Source: Candidatus Pelagibacterales bacterium (GTDB taxonomy: Bacteria; Pseudomonadota; Alphaproteobacteria; TMED109). Taken from it: a stretch of DNA of 5,777 nt. The notes beneath the pieces were generated by a model, which searched no databases, had not been told where the DNA came from, and worked only from the letters and a program-made list of their open reading frames with translations. The stretch is from positions 15,662 to 21,438 of the forward strand of contig NYVM01000038.1 in assembly GCA_002684605.1 (NCBI GenBank), read 5' to 3'. Positions 1-5,777 of the stretch are shown here, one piece after another (position 1 is the stretch's first letter; each line of letters begins with the position of its first letter). A program made the position numbers and the translations under genes.

Positions 1-455
1 TTGTTGATGGCCGTAATCTAACTCTTCAGGGTTACGAGAAAGGCAACTTTATGGGTGGTACATTATTTGATAATGTAAAGCCAGGCATGTCTATATACGA
101 TCAAGAGATATTTGGGCCAGTGCTTTCTACGGTTAGAGCTTCAAGTTATGATGAAGCCCTTAATCTAGTTAAATCTAACCCATATGGAAATGGAGTTTCT
201 ATATTTACTAGAGACGGAGATACTGCTAGAGATTTTGCTTCTAAGGCAAATATAGGAATGGTAGGAATTAATATTCCAATTCCAGTTCCAGTTGCCTATC
301 ATAGTTTTGGAGGTTGGAAAGATTCTTCATTTGGGTCTAATAATGCTCATGGTATGGAAGGAGTTAGGTTTTATACTAAAGTTAAAACAGTTTCTGCTAG
401 ATGGCCTTCAGGTATTAAAGATGGAGCATTATTCTCCATGCCTGTAATGAAGTAA
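1..455 (+). CDS. mmsA: CoA-acylating methylmalonate-semialdehyde dehydrogenase, C-terminal part (5' end outside window)
   Basis: This enzyme oxidises methylmalonate semialdehyde to propionyl-CoA, or malonate semialdehyde to acetyl-CoA, with NAD+ and CoA, in valine, beta-alanine or inositol catabolism in the cytoplasm. The reading frame is open from base 3, giving 150 residues before the TAA stop; family members are about 500 residues, so roughly the last 30% is present. The segment contains the aldehyde-dehydrogenase EIFGP motif (residues 35-39 counted from base 3), whose Glu contacts the NAD ribose. It also contains the stretch GMVGINIPIPVP followed by SFGGWK and EGVRFYTK, typical of the MmsA branch rather than ordinary ALDHs. 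The catalytic Cys lies upstream of the window. The ATG at base 51 is an internal Met, not the start, because conserved MmsA sequence (VDGRN, then GY) precedes it. It is followed after 21 nt by zapE, with no convincing terminator between them. Identity is sure at family level; the physiological substrate is inferred. Confidence 0.93.
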   Translation, partial: VDGRNLTLQGYEKGNFMGGTLFDNVKPGMSIYDQEIFGPVLSTVRASSYDEALNLVKSNPYGNGVSIFTRDGDTARDFASKANIGMVGINIPIPVPVAYHSFGGWKDSSFGSNNAHGMEGVRFYTKVKTVSARWPSGIKDGALFSMPVMK

Positions 456-464
456 GGACTATTT

Positions 465-469
465 AGGGG
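465..469 (+). promoter_or_regulatory. Shine-Dalgarno sequence of zapE, supporting a TTG start
   Basis: AGGGG lies 7 nt before the TTG at 477. The next in-frame ATG is codon 56, just before the Walker A motif, and would delete conserved N-terminal sequence. No ATG or GTG lies between the in-frame stop at 453 and base 477. The SD position therefore decides for TTG. Confidence 0.6.
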
Positions 470-476
470 TATTTTT

Positions 477-1592
477 TTGAGCGATTCAAATGCTATATCT
501 ACATTATATTATAAATTAGTAGATGAAGGTATAGTATTTGACGACCCAGGACAAAAGAGCACCATTAAAGCATTAGATTTTTTATATTCTCAGCTTAATT
601 CTTCATTCAATCTAAAAAATATATTTTCAGATAATAAAAATATGGGTGTGTATATCTATGGAAAGGTAGGAAGAGGCAAATCTTTCTTGATGGATATATT
701 CTATAAAATAGTACAAGAAAAAAGATGTATGAGAATACATCAACATGATTTTATGCAAAATATGCATGAATATATGAGAGAAGCTAGGTCTTTAAAAAAT
801 CAAAATCCTTTAAAATATGCAGTTAATAAATTAACTAAAAATATAAGTTTATTATGTATTGATGAGTTTGAAGTTTTAGATGTTGCTGATGCAATGATTT
901 TAGAGAGAATGTATTCTATAGTTTATAAAAATAATATTAAAGTTGTTTTGACATCTAATACGTCGCCTTCAGAATTATATAAGAATGGTTTGCAGCGCGA
1001 ACGCTTTTTACCTTTTATAGAGCTAATTGAAAATTTCATGAAAATAGAAGAGGTCATGGATGGAAAAGATTATAGAATAAAATCAAAAAGTGCGAACGGT
1101 AAACATGAGTTTCAAGACTTTTATTTTATACCTGATGACACAAAGTATACCGAAAATTTATTTAATACTTTAAGAAATAATATGCCTATTACTAAATCTA
1201 TTTTAAAATTTAAGGGAAGGATATTAAATATAGATAAGATATCAAATAATGTAGGAATGTTTTCTTTTAAACATCTTTGTGGTTCAAACCTATCTTCTCT
1301 AGATTATATTCAGCTTTGTAATAAATGTGATTGGATAATACTATCACATATTCCTCAATTAAAAGCAGAAGATAGGAATTTAGCCAAAAGGTTTCAAACT
1401 TTTATAGATATTCTATATGACAAGCAGATAGGTTTAGCATTATCTTCCGACGTTAAGCCCGAGGATATATATAGAGATGGAGATGGTAATAAAGAATTTA
1501 GAAGAACTGTATCCCGCATATACGAAATGACTCATAAAGAATGGTTAAATAAAATAAAAAATAAAGATTTGAAAGCATTATTAACTTTATGA
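477..1592 (+). CDS. zapE: ZapE/AFG1-family AAA+ ATPase
   Basis: This is a P-loop ATPase of the AFG1 family. In E. coli ZapE associates with the Z-ring and influences FtsZ during division under stress; mitochondrial AFG1/LACE1 acts in turnover of respiratory-chain subunits. The 371-residue length matches the family (about 375 in E. coli). Visible motifs in order are: Walker A GKVGRGKS at 62-69; the family motif around RIHQHDFMQNMHEYM at 86-100; Walker B LLCIDE at 125-130 with D129 and E130, followed by the family-typical F-x-V-x-D-x-A-D-A-M; sensor-1-like TSN at 159-161; and the arginine-finger block GLQRERFLPFI at 171-181. The C-terminal family signature (a Pro-x-Leu-x-x-EDR block, then KRFQTFIDILYD) and the terminal RRTVSRIYEM block are both present. 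No signal peptide or membrane helix is seen, so a cytoplasmic, possibly membrane-associated, protein is expected. The start is TTG. In rhizobia and other alphaproteobacteria a homologue lies directly before mdh-sucCD; here an alcohol dehydrogenase gene intervenes. The family call is firm, while a role in division versus protein quality control is open. Confidence 0.92.
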   Translation: MSDSNAISTLYYKLVDEGIVFDDPGQKSTIKALDFLYSQLNSSFNLKNIFSDNKNMGVYIYGKVGRGKSFLMDIFYKIVQEKRCMRIHQHDFMQNMHEYMREARSLKNQNPLKYAVNKLTKNISLLCIDEFEVLDVADAMILERMYSIVYKNNIKVVLTSNTSPSELYKNGLQRERFLPFIELIENFMKIEEVMDGKDYRIKSKSANGKHEFQDFYFIPDDTKYTENLFNTLRNNMPITKSILKFKGRILNIDKISNNVGMFSFKHLCGSNLSSLDYIQLCNKCDWIILSHIPQLKAEDRNLAKRFQTFIDILYDKQIGLALSSDVKPEDIYRDGDGNKEFRRTVSRIYEMTHKEWLNKIKNKDLKALLTL

Positions 1593-1610
1593 TATTGATC
1601 ATTAAGTTAA
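1581..1610 (+). terminator. Potential hairpin over the zapE stop codon (terminator or operator-like)
   Basis: TTAACTT (1581-1587) pairs perfectly with AAGTTAA (1604-1610). After one T-T mismatch (1588/1603), ATGAT (1589-1593) pairs with ATCAT (1598-1602) around the tetraloop ATTG. That gives 12 Watson-Crick pairs with one mismatch. The zapE TGA (1590-1592) lies in the 5' arm. No clean U-tract follows (CCTATAATTAAT), so this is not a textbook intrinsic terminator. It may limit read-through, protect the mRNA 3' end, or be a DNA inverted repeat recognised by a regulator. Confidence 0.4.
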
Positions 1611-1612
1611 CC

Positions 1613-1618
1613 TATAAT
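1613..1618 (+). promoter_or_regulatory. Candidate -10 element (TATAAT) for the Fe-ADH gene
   Basis: A perfect TATAAT lies 32 nt before the GTG start and just after the inverted repeat at 1581-1610. No good -35 hexamer is found at 16-18 nt upstream; that position falls inside the inverted repeat. In AT-rich DNA this hexamer is common, so support is modest. Confidence 0.3.
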
Positions 1619-1635
1619 TAATAACTAAAAATTTT

Positions 1636-1642
1636 GGAGGTG
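1636..1642 (+). promoter_or_regulatory. Strong Shine-Dalgarno sequence of the Fe-ADH gene, supporting a GTG start
   Basis: GGAGGTG is a seven-base match to the complement of the 16S rRNA 3' end. It ends 2 nt before the GTG at 1645, or 4 nt counted from the GGAGG core. Protein homology also begins right at this GTG (conserved ILPSIMQIGAKAS region from residue 6), so no other start is plausible. Confidence 0.7.
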
Positions 1643-1644
1643 TT

Positions 1645-2802
1645 GTGTCTAACCAAATAATTCTACCAAGTATTATGCAAATTGGAGCCAAAGCTAGTCA
1701 AGAAGTGGGAAATATTCTAAGTAGTTTGTCTTATAAAAAACCACTAATTATTACTGATAAAATGATGGTTGAACTTGGTTATGCAAGTAAAATTCAAGAA
1801 GCTCTTAATAGATTAAATATTCATGCGGATATATTTGCAGATACAATACCTGAACCAACTGTTGCTTCTATACAAGCAGGAGTAAATAAAATTAAAAGTA
1901 AAGATTATGACTGTATTATTGCTCTAGGGGGTGGAAGTCCTATTGATAGTGCTAAAGCAATTGGTATTTTAGGAAAGTTTGGCGGTGTAATGCGTGATTA
2001 TAAATTTCCTAGAATGGTTTCCGAAATTGGTGTCCCTATTATTGCTATTCCTACTACTGCTGGAACAGGTTCGGAAGTTACACGTTTTACCATAATTGCA
2101 GATGAAGCTACCGATGAAAAAATGTTATGTGTTGGAAGAGGTTTTATGCCATCAGTTGCTTTAATAGATTATGAGTTAACACTTAGTTTACCAAAAAGAG
2201 CAACTGCTGATACTGGGATAGATGCCTTAACGCATGCAATGGAAGCCTACGTAAGTAAAAAGGCTAACGCTTATAGTGATACGCAAGCTATAGAAGCTAT
2301 GAGATTAATTGGCCCTAATTTAAGAAGAGTTTATCATAATGGTAATGATTTAGAAGCTAGAGAAAAAATGATGCTAGGAGCTACATTGGCTGGTATTGCC
2401 TTCTCAAATGCTTCGGTCGCTTTAGTTCATGGAATGAGTAGGCCTATAGGTGCAATTTATCATGTGCCACATGGTTTATCAAACGCAATGTTGCTTCCTG
2501 CAGTAACAGAATATTCAATTCCTGCTGCAAAAAAACGTTATGCAGATTGTGCGAGAGCAATAGGAGTTTCAATGTCAGGTGATACTGATGATGTTGCTAA
2601 TAAAAAACTATTATCGGAACTTATTGCGATTAATAAAGAGCTCAATGTTCCTAGTCCGAGTGAATTTGGTATAGATAAAACTGACTTTATGCAGAACTTA
2701 GAAGTTATGGCTGAGCAAGCTATTGCATCAGGATCACCAGGAAATAATCCAAGAGTTCCAGAAAGTAAGGAAATTATGGAAATATATAAACTTTTATGGT
2801 AG
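1645..2802 (+). CDS. Iron-containing (group III) alcohol dehydrogenase
   Basis: This is an NAD(H)-dependent alcohol/aldehyde oxidoreductase of the Fe-ADH family (FucO, YiaY, ethanol and butanol dehydrogenases). It has 385 residues, the normal length. The N-terminal nucleotide-binding domain shows LIITDK (34-39), whose D38 matches the Asp in FucO that favours NAD over NADP, and GGGSPIDSAK (95-104) with IPTTAGTGSE (135-144). The C-terminal domain carries the four predicted metal ligands D193, H197 (in DTGIDALTHA), H262 and H276 (in HGMSRPIGAIYHVPHG), spaced as in FucO D196/H200/H263/H277. The extra conserved FucO His267 is replaced by R266. The SGSPGNNPR block near the C-terminus occurs in a subgroup of proteobacterial Fe-ADHs. 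It is flanked by its own SD, a -10-like hexamer and hairpins on both sides, so it may be transcribed separately. It sits between zapE and mdh, and its Ile codons favour ATT where neighbours favour ATA. The substrate cannot be told; short-chain alcohols, 1,2-diols, threonine or hydroxy acids are possible. No gene symbol is assigned. Confidence 0.93.
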   Translation: MSNQIILPSIMQIGAKASQEVGNILSSLSYKKPLIITDKMMVELGYASKIQEALNRLNIHADIFADTIPEPTVASIQAGVNKIKSKDYDCIIALGGGSPIDSAKAIGILGKFGGVMRDYKFPRMVSEIGVPIIAIPTTAGTGSEVTRFTIIADEATDEKMLCVGRGFMPSVALIDYELTLSLPKRATADTGIDALTHAMEAYVSKKANAYSDTQAIEAMRLIGPNLRRVYHNGNDLEAREKMMLGATLAGIAFSNASVALVHGMSRPIGAIYHVPHGLSNAMLLPAVTEYSIPAAKKRYADCARAIGVSMSGDTDDVANKKLLSELIAINKELNVPSPSEFGIDKTDFMQNLEVMAEQAIASGSPGNNPRVPESKEIMEIYKLLW

Positions 2803-2825
2803 AAAAATAAATAATTTTTATTACC
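2798..2825 (+). terminator. Potential AT-rich hairpin over the Fe-ADH stop codon
   Basis: GGTA (2798-2801) pairs with TACC (2822-2825), then a G-U pair (2802/2821). With A2820 bulged, AAAAAT (2803-2808) pairs with ATTTTT (2814-2819) around the loop AAATA. The TAG stop (2800-2802) lies in the 5' arm. The stem is weak (two G-C pairs) and no U-tract follows. It overlaps the proposed mdh upstream promoter element, so the two readings compete. Confidence 0.22.
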
Positions 2826-2848
2826 TATATAAACTCGTAAAATATAAT
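2814..2848 (+). promoter_or_regulatory. Candidate mdh promoter
   Basis: TATAAT (2843-2848) ends 17 nt before the mdh ATG. Eighteen nt upstream of it ends ATTTTTATTAC (2814-2824). The same 11-mer recurs before sucC at nearly the same distance from a -10-like hexamer. The -35 position does not resemble TTGACA well, so the call rests on the -10 and on the repeat. Confidence 0.35.
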
Positions 2849-2850
2849 AA

Positions 2851-3872
<1,022 letters not shown>

Positions 3873-3894
3873 TTTAAATGTTGCAGGTTGATTT

Positions 3895-3928
3895 ATTTTT
3901 ATTACATGATAAGAAGTTAACGTATTAT
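3895..3928 (+). promoter_or_regulatory. Candidate sucCD promoter
   Basis: ATTTTTATTAC (3895-3905), identical to the element before mdh, is followed after 17 nt by TATTAT (3923-3928), a five-of-six match to the -10 consensus and 26 nt before the sucC ATG. The -35 similarity is poor, so the call depends on the shared spacing. Confidence 0.33.
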
Positions 3929-3935
3929 ACATTAA
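3917..3935. repeat. 19-bp imperfect palindrome over the candidate sucC -10
   Basis: The half-sites TTAA-x-GTAT and ATAC-x-TTAA are symmetric about T3926, with eight of nine positions complementary (mismatch C3921/A3931). There is no loop, so it suits a dimeric DNA-binding protein better than an RNA hairpin. It covers the candidate -10 TATTAT, as a repressor operator would. No known regulator motif is recognised. Confidence 0.35.
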
Positions 3936-3943
3936 ATAATATT

Positions 3944-3949
3944 GGTGAT
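3944..3949 (+). promoter_or_regulatory. Shine-Dalgarno sequence of sucC (GGTGAT type)
   Basis: GGTGAT pairs with the part of the 16S 3' end flanking the usual GGAGG site and lies 5 nt before the ATG at 3955. It is a less common SD register, and the start is independently supported by the conserved [10 protein letters not shown]-terminus. Confidence 0.5.
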
Positions 3950-3954
3950 TAAAA

Positions 3955-5121
3955 ATGAATATCCATGAGTTTCAAGCAAAAAAAATATTGGCTAGATTTG
4001 GAGTAAGTATACCCAGAGGAAAAGAAGCATATTCTTCTGCTGAGGCAGTTAAAGTTGCAGCAGATATAGGAGGAAAAAAATGGGTAGTAAAAGCACAAAT
4101 CCATGCTGGAGGAAGAGGGAAGGCAGGAGGAGTGAAAATAGCTGATAGTCTCCAGGAAGTCAAAAAAATTAGTGATTCATTATTAGGTATGACACTAATA
4201 ACTCATCAAACAGGACCAGAAGGTAAAAAAGTAAATAAAATTTTTGTTGAAGAAGGTATAAATATTGTTTCTGAACTATATCTAGGAATAGTCCTAGACA
4301 GGAGCAGTGAAAAATACGTAATGATGGCTTCAACTGAAGGCGGAACAGAAATAGAATTAGTAGCAGAAAAAACACCAGAAAAAATTTTTAAAGTACAAAT
4401 AGATCCTTTAATAGGTATGCAGTCTTACCAAGCAAGACAATTAGTTTTTAAGTTAGGTCTTATAAAGGCTGCCTCAAATAAAGCTGTTGCATTTATACTT
4501 GCATTGGCAAAAGCTGTAGAACAGACTGATGCAAGCTTAGTAGAAATAAATCCTTTAGTAATAACTGATGATAATGATGTTTTAGCATTAGATGCAAAAA
4601 TGAACTTTGATGACAATGCTTTATATAGACATAAAGATATAGAAGCATTGAGGGACGAAGATGAAGAAGATGCAAGAGAATTAGAAGCAGCTAAACATGA
4701 ATTAAATTATATTAGTTTAGATGGAAATATTGGGTGCATGGTTAATGGAGCTGGTTTAGCCATGGCCACAATGGATATCATTAAGTTAGAAGGGGGAAGT
4801 CCTGCAAATTTTTTAGATGTGGGAGGTGGAGCTACTAAAGATAGAGTAGAGCAAGCATTTAGAATAATTTTATCTGATGATAAAGTAAAGGCAGTACTGA
4901 TTAATATTTTTGGTGGAATTATGAGATGCGATGTAATAGCTGAAGGAGTTATTGCTGCAGCTAAAAATATAGAGATAAATATTCCTTTAATTGTTCGTTT
5001 AGCTGGGACTAATGTAGAAAAAGGTAAAGAGATATTAAATAACTCGGGCCTAGATATAATTAGTGCTGATAACTTAGGAGACGCTGCAAAAAAAGCTGTT
5101 TCATCAATAGGGGAGACATAA
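3955..5121 (+). CDS. sucC: Succinyl-CoA synthetase beta subunit (ADP/GDP-forming)
   Basis: This subunit carries the nucleotide- and Mg-binding ATP-grasp domain of succinyl-CoA synthetase, which converts succinyl-CoA, phosphate and NDP to succinate, CoA and NTP; it works as a complex with SucD. It has 388 residues, the same length as E. coli SucC. It opens with MNIHEFQAK. The ATP-grasp loop [12 protein letters not shown] is at 50-61, followed by ELYLG and [16 protein letters not shown]. The metal-site EINPLVIT block comes mid-protein. The C-terminal CoA-ligase-type domain contains [24 protein letters not shown] and the NIFGGI-R-C-D block near the subunit contact. ADP versus GDP preference cannot be judged from these motifs. 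Ile codons are mostly ATA, as in zapE. The TAA stop is directly followed by the ATG of sucD in the same frame, so translation is very probably coupled. A candidate promoter and palindrome lie in the 102-nt gap upstream. Confidence 0.97.
   Translation: MNIHEFQAKKILARFGVSIPRGKEAYSSAEAVKVAADIGGKKWVVKAQIHAGGRGKAGGVKIADSLQEVKKISDSLLGMTLITHQTGPEGKKVNKIFVEEGINIVSELYLGIVLDRSSEKYVMMASTEGGTEIELVAEKTPEKIFKVQIDPLIGMQSYQARQLVFKLGLIKAASNKAVAFILALAKAVEQTDASLVEINPLVITDDNDVLALDAKMNFDDNALYRHKDIEALRDEDEEDARELEAAKHELNYISLDGNIGCMVNGAGLAMATMDIIKLEGGSPANFLDVGGGATKDRVEQAFRIILSDDKVKAVLINIFGGIMRCDVIAEGVIAAAKNIEINIPLIVRLAGTNVEKGKEILNNSGLDIISADNLGDAAKKAVSSIGET
5110..5115 (+). promoter_or_regulatory. Shine-Dalgarno sequence of sucD inside the end of sucC
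   Basis: GGGGAG lies in the last codons of sucC, 6 nt before the sucD ATG at 5122. It provides for re-initiation or coupled initiation by ribosomes finishing sucC. Confidence 0.65.
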
Positions 5122-5777
5122 ATGTCTATAATAGTAAATTCAGAAACTAAAGTGATATGTCAAGGTTTTACTGGTGCTCAAGGAACATTCCATTCTGAAC
5201 AAGCTATAGCATATGGAACAAAAATGTTAGGTGGAGTCTCTCCAGGTAAAGGAGGGTCTACTCATTTAGATTTACCAGTTTTTAATACAGTTGATGAGGC
5301 GGTATATAAAACGGATGCTAATACAAGTGTTATATATGTTCCTCCTCCGTTTGCTGCAGATGCAATATTAGAGGCAATTGAGGCAAAAATAGAGTTAATT
5401 GTATGTATAACTGAGGGTATACCTATATCCGATATGGTAAAGGTAAAAAAAGTTTTAAATGCTTCAAATAGCCGGTTAATCGGTCCTAATTGTCCAGGTT
5501 TAATAACCCCAAATCAGTGCAAAATAGGAATAATGCCAGGCCATATATGTATGGAAGGAAGTATTGGAATAGTTTCTAGGTCAGGTACACTTACTTATGA
5601 AGCAGTAGATCAAACTACAGCATGTAAATTGGGCCAAACTACTTGTGTTGGTATAGGAGGTGATCCTGTTCCTGGAACTAATTTTATAGATATTCTAGAA
5701 CTTTTTCTTGCCGATGATAATACAAAAGGTATTATTATGATAGGAGAAATAGGAGGTTCAGCTGAAGAAGAAGCAGC
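5122..5777 (+). CDS. sucD: Succinyl-CoA synthetase alpha subunit, N-terminal part (3' end outside window)
   Basis: This subunit binds CoA and carries the phosphorylated active-site His of succinyl-CoA synthetase; its partner SucC is encoded immediately upstream. The frame is open from the ATG at 5122 to the window end, giving 218 complete residues of about 290. It begins [18 protein letters not shown], followed by [18 protein letters not shown] and the CoA-binding PGKGG loop (41-45, K43). The GPNCPG motif has C124, matching E. coli Cys123. Further on are [29 protein letters not shown] and [13 protein letters not shown], where E209 matches E. coli Glu208, which contacts the phosphohistidine. 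The catalytic His (E. coli His246) would lie just beyond the right edge, so catalytic integrity cannot be confirmed here. Spacing to sucC is 0 nt. In other alphaproteobacteria sucA and sucB often follow, which is an expectation only. Confidence 0.96.
   Translation, partial: MSIIVNSETKVICQGFTGAQGTFHSEQAIAYGTKMLGGVSPGKGGSTHLDLPVFNTVDEAVYKTDANTSVIYVPPPFAADAILEAIEAKIELIVCITEGIPISDMVKVKKVLNASNSRLIGPNCPGLITPNQCKIGIMPGHICMEGSIGIVSRSGTLTYEAVDQTTACKLGQTTCVGIGGDPVPGTNFIDILELFLADDNTKGIIMIGEIGGSAEEEA

Noticed and set aside
51..53. ATG as the start of a short stand-alone dehydrogenase-like gene
   Set aside because: The frame is open to the left edge and the preceding 16 codons match MmsA, so this Met is internal and the gene is simply cut by the window.
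470..478. T-rich run before zapE as an intrinsic terminator of mmsA
   Set aside because: Seven T follow AGGGGTA, but no stable stem precedes them; the run is the spacer between the zapE SD and its TTG start.
3978..4080. Runs of eight A (3978-3985) and seven A (4074-4080) in sucC as programmed frameshift sites
   Set aside because: The SucC reading frame continues with full conservation across both, and Lys-rich AAA codons explain them in AT-rich DNA.
3972..4675. Four antisense open frames opposite sucC
   Set aside because: They are low-complexity or hydrophobic translations opposite highly conserved SucC codons, with no SD sequence or family resemblance.

Overview
The window is ordinary chromosomal DNA from an AT-rich bacterium, almost certainly an alphaproteobacterium. 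Three things point there: the MDH and succinyl-CoA synthetase sequences are of the alphaproteobacterial kind, a ZapE/AFG1-type ATPase lies upstream of mdh-sucC-sucD (a gene order known from alphaproteobacteria such as the rhizobia), and codon use is strongly A/T-ending with AGA for most arginines. TGA ends zapE and TGG encodes Trp, so the standard bacterial code (table 11) fits. I cannot name the genus. An AT-rich marine lineage or a symbiont would both fit.

Layout, all on the + strand. The 3' end of mmsA, a CoA-acylating (methyl)malonate-semialdehyde dehydrogenase, occupies 1-455 and runs off the left edge. zapE (477-1592) starts at TTG. An iron-containing alcohol dehydrogenase (1645-2802) starts at GTG. 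Then come mdh (2866-3852), sucC (3955-5121) and the first two thirds of sucD (5122-5777), which runs off the right edge. Coding density is high: the gaps are 21, 52, 63, 102 and 0 nt, and no stretch over 300 nt lacks a gene.

Functionally, mdh, sucC and sucD encode consecutive or near-consecutive steps of the TCA cycle: succinyl-CoA to succinate with nucleotide triphosphate formation, and malate to oxaloacetate. MmsA feeds acetyl-CoA or propionyl-CoA into central metabolism from valine, beta-alanine or inositol breakdown. The Fe-ADH interconverts an unidentified alcohol and aldehyde with NAD(H). It separates zapE from mdh and uses isoleucine codons differently from its neighbours, which suggests a later insertion.

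The gaps hold more structure than expected. The stop codons of zapE, the Fe-ADH gene and mdh each sit inside or at the edge of a potential RNA hairpin. The gaps before the Fe-ADH gene, mdh and sucC each carry a -10-like hexamer. The mdh and sucC gaps share the 11-mer ATTTTTATTAC at nearly the same distance from that hexamer. A 19-bp dyad covers the candidate sucC -10. These are hand-read patterns in AT-rich DNA and are only moderately supported. I found no mobile element, RNA gene, CRISPR array, defence system or clearly novel system.
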